DNA from: Verrucomicrobiaceae bacterium
GTDB taxonomy: Bacteria; Verrucomicrobiota; Verrucomicrobiia; Verrucomicrobiales; Verrucomicrobiaceae
NCBI GenBank assembly: GCA_027490195.1
Contig: JAIXYN010000031.1
Location: 1 to 64,000, forward strand
Direction: 5' to 3'
DNA: 64,000 nucleotides
Shown here: positions 16,027 through 24,075 of the stretch, one piece after another
Numbering within the stretch: the stretch's first letter is position 1
Layout: every line of letters begins with the position of its first letter
Made by a program: the position numbers and the translations under genes
The notes under the pieces: model-generated
What the model was told of the DNA's origin: nothing
The model's input: the letters and a program-made list of their open reading frames with translations, nothing else
Databases searched by the model: none

Positions 16027-16578
16027 ATGGCTGGAGACATTGTTTATTTCGACCTCGAAACACGTCGCACGGCAAACGATGTCGGCGGCTGGGGTAACAA
16101 GCACATGATGGGCATCTCTGTGGCCTGCACGTTCAGCACCCGGCAGAACGAGTACAGCATCTACACGCAGGAAGAGACACCCGATCTCATCCGCCAGCTC
16201 AAAAACGCCGACCTCGTCGTTGGGTTCAATCACATCGGCTTCGATTACGAAGTGCTCAAAGGTCACGACCTGCTCTTTGATTCTGCCGATCTGCCGCACA
16301 GCCTGGATCTGCTCATCGATCTGGAAAAGGTGCTCGGCCACCGCATCAAGCTCGACGCCGTGGCCGCTGCCACGCTGGGCATGGGCAAGACCGCTGACGG
16401 ACTGGACGCACTCAAATGGTGGCAGCAGGGAGAGGTGGCCAAGATCGCCGAATACTGCTGCTATGACGTGAAGGTGACCAAGTGCGTGCATGAGTACGGT
16501 GTGGAGCACGGCCACGTGAAGTACCACGACCGCAATGGCCGCGAGCAAATCGCCAAGGTGGACTGGAAGAAGCTATGA
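16027..16578 (+). CDS. DnaQ-like 3'-5' exonuclease domain protein
   Basis: The 183-residue protein resembles the RNase H-like exonuclease fold of the YprB/DEDD type. Exo I is YFDLETR (residues 7-13, D and E as metal ligands), Exo II is VGFNHIGFDYEVL (about 65-77), and Exo III is EYCCYDVKVT (about 153-162). It would cut single-stranded DNA or RNA from the 3' end. The start of the next gene overlaps its stop by 4 bases. Substrate and pathway are unknown. Confidence 0.75.
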   Translation: MAGDIVYFDLETRRTANDVGGWGNKHMMGISVACTFSTRQNEYSIYTQEETPDLIRQLKNADLVVGFNHIGFDYEVLKGHDLLFDSADLPHSLDLLIDLEKVLGHRIKLDAVAAATLGMGKTADGLDALKWWQQGEVAKIAEYCCYDVKVTKCVHEYGVEHGHVKYHDRNGREQIAKVDWKKL

Positions 16579-17015
16579 CACCGCTGCTCCGCCTGCTTAT
16601 GCGCGCCGGCTGGGCTCCCCTGGCGGTTCTGATTTTTCATCAGAAGATCATGCGTGCGCCCTGGCGGCAGCAGCTTGATTTCGTCATGCACTACAGCGGC
16701 GGAGTCGCCATCTCGTTCTTCATCTGGCACGCGCTAGACTGCTTTGCGCATCGGTTTGGCCAGCTCACCCCGTTCGCCCGCTACCTCTTCACCTTCGCTC
16801 TCGCCTGCACGGTGGGTTTGTTCTGGGAGTTCGCCGAACTTTTTTCCGATGTCGTGCTTGGCTCGCACATTCAGCATAGCGTCCGCGAAACCATGCGCGA
16901 TCTCATCGCCGATGCGACTGGTGCAGCCACCACGCTGACGCTGACGTGGATGGTGCGCTGCTTCACCGTGAAGCGTGAGGTCAAAGCGGATCAGCCGCCC
17001 GCCAGCCAAGTCTGA
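16575..17015 (+). CDS. Small membrane protein, YjdF/DUF2238-like
   Basis: The 146-residue protein has three to four hydrophobic helices (APLAVLIFH; GGVAISFFIWHALDCF; YLFTFALACTVGLFWEFAELFSD; ATTLTLTWMV). The WEFAELFSD...RETMRDLIADATGA stretch resembles the conserved acidic motif of the YjdF-type integral membrane family. It overlaps the exonuclease-like gene by 4 bases and is convergent with the next, overlapping it by 25 bases. Function unknown. Confidence 0.65.
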   Translation: MTPLLRLLMRAGWAPLAVLIFHQKIMRAPWRQQLDFVMHYSGGVAISFFIWHALDCFAHRFGQLTPFARYLFTFALACTVGLFWEFAELFSDVVLGSHIQHSVRETMRDLIADATGAATTLTLTWMVRCFTVKREVKADQPPASQV

Positions 17016-17227
17016 AATGCAGCCTCCGCGCGCTGAAGCATCTCGGCCTGATTACGCCGCAGATCGCTGAACTGATTCCACGCCGTCAGATCCTGCTTGG
17101 ACCCGGTGCCTTCAATCTCCGCGATGAATTCCGTCACCAGATCCAGTTGGTCGCCGTGCTGCTCACGCAGGTAGGTTTTGCAGGCCACGCCCGTCTCATG
17201 CAGTCGATTTTTGGTTCCCAGTGCCAT
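16991..17227 (-). CDS. Small helical protein of unknown function
   Basis: The ATG at 17227 gives a 78-residue charged, helix-rich protein ([34 protein letters not shown] ... [18 protein letters not shown]). An earlier in-frame start is possible, but the added residues look random. It has no known motif. The 3' ends of this gene and the convergent membrane-protein gene overlap by 25 bases. Its 5' end faces the DUF1501 gene. Confidence 0.5.
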   Translation of the reverse strand: MALGTKNRLHETGVACKTYLREQHGDQLDLVTEFIAEIEGTGSKQDLTAWNQFSDLRRNQAEMLQRAEAAFQTWLAGG

Positions 17228-17337
17228 GGGGTATCCATAAAGGAGCCTTGGTGCTGTGCAACAAAGACTCCCCAGTTCTGCGGGAACAGAGCTACTTCGA
17301 GCAATCTCAGCCCCCGTGCGCACGTTTCATCCCGCGC

Positions 17338-18756
17338 ATGACCACCCCTGCCTTCCTCGACGTCTCCCGCCGCCAGTTTTTCCGGCAGTCCGGACTGGGA
17401 CTGGGCTCCATGGCGCTGGGGTCGATGCTGGCAAGGGATCTCCCGGCGGCCGCCGCGCTGGCGGGTCCGCGACCGCACTTCGCGCCGAAGGCCAAGCACA
17501 TCATCTACCTGCACATGATCGGCGCGCCTTCGCAGCTCGATCTCTACGACTATAAGCCGCTGCTGCAGAAGATGGACGGCCAGACCTGCCCGGCGGAACT
17601 CACGAAGGGCAAGCGCTTTGCCTTCATCGGCGGGGAGCTGAAGCTGGCGGGCACGGAGTTCAAATTTCAGCGGCATGGCCAGAGCGGCCTCGAACTCAGC
17701 GAGCTGCTGCCGCATCTCGGTACCGTGGCGGACGACATCTGCGTGGTGAAGTCCCTGCATACGAATGAGATCAATCACGCCCCTGCGCAGATGTTTTTGC
17801 ACACGGGCTTTGGCCAGGGCGGCCGGCCCAGCCTGGGCGCATGGGTCACCTACGGTCTCGGCACTGAGAACCGCGACCTTCCCGCCTACGTGGTGCTCCA
17901 GTCCGGGCCTCCCGGCGGCGCGGGCTCCACGCTCTGGAGCACCGGCTTCCTACCCAGCGTGTATCAGGGCATCCCCTTTCGCGGCAGCGGCGAGCCCGTG
18001 CTCTTCCTCGGCAATCCGCCAGGACAAAGCACGAAAGACCGCCGCCTTGTGTTGGATGCGGTGAAGTCGCTCAATGAGCAGCAGCTCGACATCGTGGGAG
18101 ATCCTGAGATCGCCACGCGCATCAGCCAGTACGAGATGGCCTACCGCATGCAGACCAGCGTGCCAGAGCTCATGGACATCACGCGCGAGAACAAGGCCAC
18201 GCTGGACATGTACGGCGCGCAGCCCGGCAAGGCCTCCTTTGCCAACAACTGCCTGCTGGCCCGCCGCCTCATCGAGCGCGGCGTTCGCATGGTGCAGCTC
18301 TTTGACTCCGACTGGGACCACCATGGCGGCCTCAAGCGCGCCCTCACCGCTAAAGCCAAGGACGTGGACCAGCCCATGGCCGCCCTCGTGCGCGACCTCA
18401 AGCAACGTGGCCTGCTCGATGAAACCCTCGTGATCTGGGGTGGCGAATTTGGCCGCACCCCCCTGCGCCAAGGCGCGAACGGCGACGGCGTCAAGACCTC
18501 CCCCGGCCGCGATCACCACAAAGACGCTTACACCGTGTGGATGGCCGGCGGCGGTACCCGACCCGGCACCGCGTATGGCAAGACCGACGACTTCGGCTTC
18601 AACATCGCCGAAAACCCCGTCCACACCCACGACCTCAACGCCACCGTCCTAAACCTCCTCGGCCTCGACCACGAGCGCCTCACCTTCCGCTACCAAGGCC
18701 GCGACTTCCGCCTCACGGACGTGCACGGCGAACTGGTGCCGGGGATTTTGGGGTGA
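17338..18756 (+). CDS. DUF1501 protein (sulfatase-fold, Tat-exported)
   Basis: The ATG at 17338 gives 472 residues starting with a twin-arginine-like leader ([19 protein letters not shown]). The family is related to alkaline phosphatase/sulfatase folds; typical segments are [54 protein letters not shown] and a C-terminal [32 protein letters not shown]. In Planctomycetes and Verrucomicrobia such genes usually sit beside a DUF1549/DUF1553 cytochrome-like gene; here the partner is missing. The last 50 bases are duplicated downstream at 19634-19683. Confidence 0.9.
   Translation: MTTPAFLDVSRRQFFRQSGLGLGSMALGSMLARDLPAAAALAGPRPHFAPKAKHIIYLHMIGAPSQLDLYDYKPLLQKMDGQTCPAELTKGKRFAFIGGELKLAGTEFKFQRHGQSGLELSELLPHLGTVADDICVVKSLHTNEINHAPAQMFLHTGFGQGGRPSLGAWVTYGLGTENRDLPAYVVLQSGPPGGAGSTLWSTGFLPSVYQGIPFRGSGEPVLFLGNPPGQSTKDRRLVLDAVKSLNEQQLDIVGDPEIATRISQYEMAYRMQTSVPELMDITRENKATLDMYGAQPGKASFANNCLLARRLIERGVRMVQLFDSDWDHHGGLKRALTAKAKDVDQPMAALVRDLKQRGLLDETLVIWGGEFGRTPLRQGANGDGVKTSPGRDHHKDAYTVWMAGGGTRPGTAYGKTDDFGFNIAENPVHTHDLNATVLNLLGLDHERLTFRYQGRDFRLTDVHGELVPGILG
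18707..18756 (+). repeat. 50-bp direct repeat, left copy (3' end of DUF1501 gene)
   Basis: This 50-base segment, ending at the DUF1501 stop codon, matches 19634-19683 at 47 of 50 positions. The two copies bracket the toxin-antitoxin cassette. Confidence 0.9.
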
Positions 18757-18852
18757 GGAACTGCGATGATCCCACAGGCTTTCGCAATCTCCTGCCATGA
18801 GCACCTGCAAGACACGGTTGCTTTTTAAGCCGGGTTGAAAGATGCTTCTCCC

Positions 18853-19113
18853 ATGAATGCATCACTCAGTCTCGAGCTGCCATCTGACCTGCTGCAAAGC
18901 GCCCGGATGACCTTGGATGAGGTACGCTTGGAGCTTGCCGTCACGTTGTTCCGACTGGAAAAGCTATCCATGGGCCGGGCAGCGGAGCTTGCGGGACTGC
19001 CTGTGGCTGATTTTCAGGCATGCCTTGCGGCGCGCCGCATCGGACCGCATTACGATGAGCAAGACGCTCTTGAAGACGCGGCATTTTTACAACAGCTGAT
19101 GATGCGTGCATGA
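18853..19113 (+). CDS. UPF0175-type antitoxin
   Basis: The ATG at 18853 gives an 86-residue protein with the UPF0175 layout: a short N-terminal strand (SLSLELPSDL), then ELAVTLFRLEKLSMGRAAELAGLPVADFQACLAARRIGPHYDEQDALEDAAFL, where the middle forms a helix-turn-helix. UPF0175 proteins are antitoxins of DUF3368 PIN-like toxins, and exactly such a gene follows with a 4-base overlap (ATGA). It probably binds the toxin and autoregulates the operon. Confidence 0.85.
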   Translation: MNASLSLELPSDLLQSARMTLDEVRLELAVTLFRLEKLSMGRAAELAGLPVADFQACLAARRIGPHYDEQDALEDAAFLQQLMMRA

Positions 19114-19592
19114 TCGTCGTCGCGGATGCCTCGCCCTTGATCGCACTGAGCCGGATTGGAAAACTGGAATTGCTGCGACTGTTGTTCGGCCGCCTCCTGG
19201 TGCCTCAGGCGGTCTGGCAGGAAGTGGCCTTGGCTGATTCACACCGCGCAGGGGTGCAGGAACTTCTGCACGCAAACTGGGTGGAGCAAAGGCAGGTGGT
19301 GGATGTCGCGCTGGTCCGATTGCTGCGCAGAGATCTGGGCGCTGGAGAGTCGGAAGCCATTGTGCTGGCGCGGGAGGTCAAGGCGGATGTCCTGCTGATT
19401 GACGAACGCCTTGGCAGATCGGCTGCCGCGCGGCTCGGTCTGCCCATGACCGGCTTAGTAGGCATCTTAATTGAAGCCCGAAGACAGGGTCTGCTTCCAG
19501 ACGCAACCTCCGTCATCCATCAGCTCCGTCACGAGGCGGGTTTTTGGATCTCAGATCGTTTGGCCGCGTTGGTGGAAGCAAAAGAGGTATGA
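19110..19592 (+). CDS. DUF3368 PIN-like toxin
   Basis: The 160-residue protein is a PIN-fold nuclease of the DUF3368 group: VVADASPLIALS (first acidic residue, D6), an AVWQEV segment, LGAGESEAIVLA (second acidic) and VLLIDERLGRSAAARLG (third acidic cluster). Such toxins cut RNA and are held by the UPF0175 antitoxin encoded immediately upstream. The pair lies between two copies of a 50-bp repeat, as if inserted as one unit after the DUF1501 gene. Confidence 0.85.
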   Translation: MIVVADASPLIALSRIGKLELLRLLFGRLLVPQAVWQEVALADSHRAGVQELLHANWVEQRQVVDVALVRLLRRDLGAGESEAIVLAREVKADVLLIDERLGRSAAARLGLPMTGLVGILIEARRQGLLPDATSVIHQLRHEAGFWISDRLAALVEAKEV

Positions 19593-19633
19593 TGTAAATT
19601 CTCGAATTCACCGCCTTGCCATGGGGACTTTTT

Positions 19634-19683
19634 TCCGCCTCACGGACGTGCACGGCGAACTGGTGCCGGGGATAGTGGGGTAA
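19634..19683 (+). repeat. 50-bp direct repeat, right copy
   Basis: It copies the 3' end of the DUF1501 gene (18707-18756) including a stop codon (TAA instead of TGA); the three differences lie in the last ten bases. No upstream part of a DUF1501 gene is attached, so only the gene end was duplicated or left behind. Confidence 0.9.
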
Positions 19684-19711
19684 GGTGATGCCTGCAGGGT
19701 ACTTTCCCCCG

Positions 19712-19888
19712 TCAACCCAACGGCTTGGGCACCAGCGCGATCACCCCCAGCACCTTGGAGATTTTCATGCCCAGACGGATGGCGATGGTTTCGGGCGATT
19801 TTCCCCGGGCGAAGAGGCTCTGAATTTCCTTCTCTTTCGGAGTCAGGCTGTCCTTCTCTTTTGGGGTCGAGTTGGGTTTGTTTGTCAT
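19712..19888 (-). CDS. Small helix-turn-helix protein (LuxR/sigma-4-like)
   Basis: The ATG at 19888 gives 58 residues: a charged start (TNKPNSTPKEKD), then LTPKEKEIQSLFARGKSPETIAIRLGMKISKV, which has the spacing of a LuxR/sigma region 4 helix-turn-helix (LTxxExxIxxLxAxGxSxxxIAxxLGxxxxxV). In-frame starts up to 19957 exist. There is no receiver or other domain. It may be a short regulator or the remnant of a larger one. Confidence 0.5.
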   Translation of the reverse strand: MTNKPNSTPKEKDSLTPKEKEIQSLFARGKSPETIAIRLGMKISKVLGVIALVPKPLG

Positions 19889-20105
19889 GCAGATGCTGAC
19901 AGCAACACCGCTGCCCGCGTTCATTGAATGATTCTGATCGTTTCTGCATCCCGCCAACCACCTTCCCTGGCCGGGCCTTAGCCGGACTTCGTTCGACTAA
20001 ACAAAAATTGCCAATGCCACGAACTGCTGGCGTGGGTTCTGCGAGGGGGTATCGTACTGCCCTGCCATGTTCGGCAGGGTCTTTTTACCCCCCTTTTACT
20101 CTCTC

Positions 20106-21959
20106 ATGTGCGGAATCGTTGGATACATCGGCAATCGTCAGGCTAGCTCAATCCTTTTGGACGGGCTGCGCCGTCTGGAATATCGCGGCTACGACTCGGC
20201 TGGCATGGCCCTCAATGGCGGCGGCGAGGACCTTCGGATCGTGAAACGCGCCGGTCGGATCGACAATCTGCGTGTGGCCGTGACGGAGGCGAATTTGCTG
20301 GGCACCATGGGCATCTCCCACACCCGCTGGGCCACCCACGGCCCGGCCACAGACGTCAATGCCCACCCGCACCCGGACCAGTCCGGCAAGCTGGTGCTCG
20401 TTCACAATGGCGTGATCGAAAACTACCAGACGCTGCGCGATCAGCTGATCGCCAAAGGCCACACCTTTCAGTCGCAAACAGACACCGAGGTGCTCTCCCA
20501 CCTGGTAGGCACCTACTTTGACGCTTCTACCGAGAAGGACGGCACCCTGCGTCTGGTGAATGCGCTAAAAGCCGCTCTGGCCCGCGTGAAGGGCACCTAC
20601 GGCATCGCCGTCATGCATGGGGATCTCCCCGGAGTCATCGTCGGCGCGCGCCTGGGCAGCCCGCTGATCGTCGGTCTCGGGAAACACGAGCATTTCCTGG
20701 CCAGCGACGTCTCCGCCGTGGTAGCCCATACCCGGGACGTGGTCTATCTGAATGACTACGACATCGTCACCATCACCAAAGACAGCTACGACGTGCAATC
20801 CCACCAGGGCGTGCCCGCCGAGGTGAAGGTGAGCCGCGTGGAGTTCAGCGCGGATGACGCCGAAAAGGGCGAGTTCCCGCATTTCATGCTCAAGGAGATC
20901 TACGAGCAGCCCAATTCCTTGCGCAATGCGATGCGCGGTCGCCTTTCCCGCGACGAGTGCACCGCCATCATGGGCGGGCTGAACATGAGCCCGAAGGAGC
21001 TGGTGCAGATCGACCGCATCATCCTCGCCGGCTGCGGCACGGCCTACCACGCCGCCATGGTGGGCGAGTATTTGATCGAATCCCTCGCCCGTGTACCGAC
21101 GGAAGTCGAAATCGCCAGCGAGTTCCGCTACCGCAACGTTCCCACGAACAGGAACACACTGCAGTTCGTCATGAGCCAGAGCGGCGAAACGATCGACACC
21201 CTCGCGGCCATGCGTGAAGGACAGCGCAAGGGCATCCGCTGCCTCGGCATCGTGAACACCGTGGGCAGCACCATCGCCCGCGAGAGCGACGGCGGCGTTT
21301 ACATTCACGCCGGGCCGGAAATCGGTGTGGCGGCCACCAAGACCTTCACCTCCCAGGTCACCATCCTCACCCTCCTCAGCATGCTGCTGGGCCGCATCCA
21401 CCACCTTTCCAGCGTGGATGGCCTGGAAATGATCGACCAGCTCGAAGCGATGCCGGACAAGATCGCGCAGATCCTCAAGCAGGCGGACAAGATCAAGGCC
21501 ATCGCCGAGAAGCACTGCCACGCCGAGGGCATGCTCTTCATGGGCCGCCAGATGAACTACCCCGTGGCGCTGGAAGGCGCGCTGAAGATGAAGGAAATCA
21601 GCTACATCTACGCCAGCGGTCACCCGAGCGCGGAGCTGAAGCACGGCGTCATCGCCTTGGTGAAGCCGGACATGCCTTCCGTGTTCATCGCCCCGGGTGA
21701 TGCCGTTTTCGACAAGAACGTGAGCAACATCGAGGAAGTGCGCGCCCGCAAAGGCCCCGTGATCGCCGTGACCACCGAAGGCCGCACCGAGCTGGAGCGC
21801 ATCACCGATGACGTGATCTACGTGCCCGACTGCCCGTCCTACCTGACGCCCATTTTAAACGTGGTTCCCCTGCAGCTTTTGTCCTACTACACCGCCGTCG
21901 CGCGCGGCTGTGATGTCGATAAACCAAGAAATCTCGCCAAAAGTGTTACAGTGGAGTAA
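20106..21959 (+). CDS. glmS: Glutamine--fructose-6-phosphate aminotransferase
   Basis: The ATG at 20106 places Cys2 (MCGIVGYIG) at the mature N-terminus, as required for the class II glutaminase domain. The protein is 617 residues: glutaminase about 2-220 (RGYDSAGMA, SHTRWATHG, HNGVIENY) and two SIS domains about 290-600 (CGTAYHAAMVGEYLIE, SQSGETIDT, YASGHPSAELKHGVIALV, ending LAKSVTVE). It makes glucosamine-6-phosphate for peptidoglycan and LPS. No glmS ribozyme-like sequence was recognised upstream. Confidence 0.97.
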   Translation: MCGIVGYIGNRQASSILLDGLRRLEYRGYDSAGMALNGGGEDLRIVKRAGRIDNLRVAVTEANLLGTMGISHTRWATHGPATDVNAHPHPDQSGKLVLVHNGVIENYQTLRDQLIAKGHTFQSQTDTEVLSHLVGTYFDASTEKDGTLRLVNALKAALARVKGTYGIAVMHGDLPGVIVGARLGSPLIVGLGKHEHFLASDVSAVVAHTRDVVYLNDYDIVTITKDSYDVQSHQGVPAEVKVSRVEFSADDAEKGEFPHFMLKEIYEQPNSLRNAMRGRLSRDECTAIMGGLNMSPKELVQIDRIILAGCGTAYHAAMVGEYLIESLARVPTEVEIASEFRYRNVPTNRNTLQFVMSQSGETIDTLAAMREGQRKGIRCLGIVNTVGSTIARESDGGVYIHAGPEIGVAATKTFTSQVTILTLLSMLLGRIHHLSSVDGLEMIDQLEAMPDKIAQILKQADKIKAIAEKHCHAEGMLFMGRQMNYPVALEGALKMKEISYIYASGHPSAELKHGVIALVKPDMPSVFIAPGDAVFDKNVSNIEEVRARKGPVIAVTTEGRTELERITDDVIYVPDCPSYLTPILNVVPLQLLSYYTAVARGCDVDKPRNLAKSVTVE

Positions 21960-21982
21960 AGTAATGTGGTTCGCTCCCCACC

Positions 21983-22795
21983 ATGCCCGCTCCTCCGTCC
22001 CGTTCCCGCCGTACGATTTGCCTCGTAGCTGTGGGGCTGTGCCTCGGTGGGACGCCTGTTTGGGCAGATGAACGAGGCCCGGGCGACGGCGCACCCTCCA
22101 TCGTCTTGGGGGATCAGACACCGGCGGATTTCCTCGACCTGATCGGCCAGCGCACGAAGGCGCGCTGGCGGCTGCTGTTTCGCCCGCCGCCACCCACGCC
22201 GCCCACAGATCGCGGGCGTGCCGCCCTGATTCTCGGCGGTCTGATGGCGGACAGCTTCCTCATCTGGCAGGCGGGGGATTCCCAGCAGTTCCGCAACAAC
22301 AACCAGGAAGTCCTCAGCTACTGCCGTACCCTGGGTCTGGGTGAAAAACTCCTGCCCCGCCTTATGGCACAGGGCAAAATGGCCGAAAGCAGCGAGTGGA
22401 AGGAACTGCGTCACGAGATCGTGGATAGCCACCAGGTGCTGATTCGCATGCTGCGGGATCAAAAGGACGACGACCTCGCGGTCATGATTGATCTGGGGCT
22501 CTGGCTAAGGCTGCTCGAGATCGTCTCCACCGTGGTCGTGGAAAATGACACCGTGGAAGCGCGGCCGCTGTGCATCGGCTCCCCAGCGATCCTTCAAGAG
22601 ATCCGTGATGACTTCAACCGCCTCGGTTCTCCCAAACATGAAGAGGCCATGATTAAGCACATTGGCGCTGCCATTGAGGAAATCAGCGTTCTCTGGCGCG
22701 GTGCCACTTCCGCACCGCCCACAGCGGAGCAGGTCACCAAGACCCACGAAAAGCTCCAGGAGATCATGCAGATGATGGTGGAAAAGCAGCCGTAG
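21983..22795 (+). CDS. Secreted protein of unknown function
   Basis: The 270-residue protein starts with a signal peptide (SRRTICLVAVGLCLGGTPVWA). It continues with a mostly helical domain (LILGGLMADSFLIWQAGD, QVLIRMLRDQKDDDLAVMIDLGLWLRLLEIVSTVVVENDT) and a helical C-terminus (EQVTKTHEKLQEIMQMM). It follows glmS by 23 bases and may share its transcript. No known domain was recognised. The hydrophilic ends and central amphipathic helices fit a periplasmic helical bundle. Confidence 0.6.
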   Translation: MPAPPSRSRRTICLVAVGLCLGGTPVWADERGPGDGAPSIVLGDQTPADFLDLIGQRTKARWRLLFRPPPPTPPTDRGRAALILGGLMADSFLIWQAGDSQQFRNNNQEVLSYCRTLGLGEKLLPRLMAQGKMAESSEWKELRHEIVDSHQVLIRMLRDQKDDDLAVMIDLGLWLRLLEIVSTVVVENDTVEARPLCIGSPAILQEIRDDFNRLGSPKHEEAMIKHIGAAIEEISVLWRGATSAPPTAEQVTKTHEKLQEIMQMMVEKQP

Positions 22796-22866
22796 AATGT
22801 CCTGCTTGGTGGCACGGACATTCGTGTTCGTTCATTGTCAGGCGCTCGCTTCAACGGAGCTGCTTT

Positions 22867-22994
22867 GAAAACGACGAATGAGTAAATCCGAATGACGAAA
22901 CTCGAAGGCTGACGCAAGTTCACACCCTCCTCGGGCACATGCAGCCTCACCGCCCTGAGCCGTGCGTTTTGTCATTCTTGAGTCATTCGTCTTT
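22867..22994. repeat. Paired inverted repeat, GAATGACGAA family, copy 3
   Basis: The left arm, 22867-22902, contains GACGAATGAGTAAATCC then GAATGACGAA. The right arm, 22965-22994, is its imperfect inverse (GTCATTCTTGAGTCATTCGTC). The right arm ends at the base before the GTG start of the FAD gene, so its mRNA would carry the hairpin in its leader. Confidence 0.6.
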
Positions 22995-24041
22995 GTGCAA
23001 ACCATTCTCATCATCGGCCAGGGACTTGCCGGCACGGCGCTGGCCTGGCGCTTGTTGGAGCGTGGGGTACCTTTTCTCATCGTGGACCGCGACGAGGCCG
23101 TCACCTGCTCCAAAGTAGCCGCAGGCTTGATCACGCCCATCACCGGCATGCGGCTCACGGTGAGCTGGCGCTATGACTTGTTTTATCGCGAAGCCCTGAG
23201 CTTCTACCGCCGCTGTGGCCGGCGTCTTGGCCAGCGCTGTTTCTTTCCGCGCGGCTACGTGCGGCTGCTCAAGAACGAAGCAGAGATTGCCAAATGGCAC
23301 AAACGCCGGCGCGATCCCGACATGCTGCCCTTCCTGCACCCGCAGCCGCCAATACTGGACGCGGAGGTCATTCACGACCCCGCCAACGGCTTCCAGCAGC
23401 GCCACGCCGCCTGGCTGGACACCGCCACCTACCTCCAGACCAGCCGCAACTTCTTCGCCACCCTCGGTTCCTGGCTTCAGGCAGACGTGCAACCCGCCGA
23501 CGTGCGTGACGACGAAACAGGCGTCGAGTGGCAGGGCCACCGCTTCTCCCACGTCATATGGGCGCAGGGCTGGAGCGCGAAAAAGCACCCCCTCTTTAAC
23601 TGGCTGCCGTTTCAGTCCGCACGCGGCACCGTCCTCACGGTGCAGGCCGATGTCCAGGGCGAGCAGCGTGTCCTCAACCGCGGCTGCTGGCTCCTCCCCC
23701 GCCCGGACGGCACCCTGCGCGCCGGATCGACCTACGAATGGAAGTTTGACGACCCGCACACCCCTGCCGCCGAACCAGTGCAGCAGCTCAAAGCCAACCT
23801 GAGCAGCCTGCTTAAGGTGCCTGCCACCATCACCGCCTCGCAGACCGCCGTGCGGCCCATCATCAAGAACCAGCAGGCTCTCATGGGCACCCACCCCGCG
23901 CACCCCCGCGTCGCCTTCCTCAATGGCCTCGGCTCCAAAGGCTCCCTCCGCAGCCCCTGGCTCGCCCGCCATCTCATCGAGCATTTGCTGGACGGCACCG
24001 CGCTGGACCCCGAGCTCGATTTGCAGAAGAACCAGGTGTGA
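22995..24041 (+). CDS. FAD-dependent oxidoreductase (DAO superfamily)
   Basis: The GTG at 22995 gives 348 residues starting directly at the FAD-binding Rossmann motif (ILIIGQGLAGTALAWRLLERG, GxGxxG) with an acidic strand end (LIVDRD). An earlier ATG at 22962 lies inside a repeat and is unlikely. The C-terminal half (GCWLLPRPDGTLRAGSTYEW ... RPIIKNQQALMG ... FLNGLGSKGSLRSPWLARHLI) is typical of DAO-like oxidases related to glycine oxidase and the MnmC C-terminal domain. The natural substrate is unknown. No MnmC methyltransferase part is attached. Confidence 0.8.
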   Translation: MQTILIIGQGLAGTALAWRLLERGVPFLIVDRDEAVTCSKVAAGLITPITGMRLTVSWRYDLFYREALSFYRRCGRRLGQRCFFPRGYVRLLKNEAEIAKWHKRRRDPDMLPFLHPQPPILDAEVIHDPANGFQQRHAAWLDTATYLQTSRNFFATLGSWLQADVQPADVRDDETGVEWQGHRFSHVIWAQGWSAKKHPLFNWLPFQSARGTVLTVQADVQGEQRVLNRGCWLLPRPDGTLRAGSTYEWKFDDPHTPAAEPVQQLKANLSSLLKVPATITASQTAVRPIIKNQQALMGTHPAHPRVAFLNGLGSKGSLRSPWLARHLIEHLLDGTALDPELDLQKNQV

Positions 24042-24075
24042 GGGGGGGGCGCAGCGAGACTGTCGGCAGCACGCC

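Noticed and set aside
19958-20105. glmS ribozyme
   Set aside because: The leader shows no recognisable core of that ribozyme.
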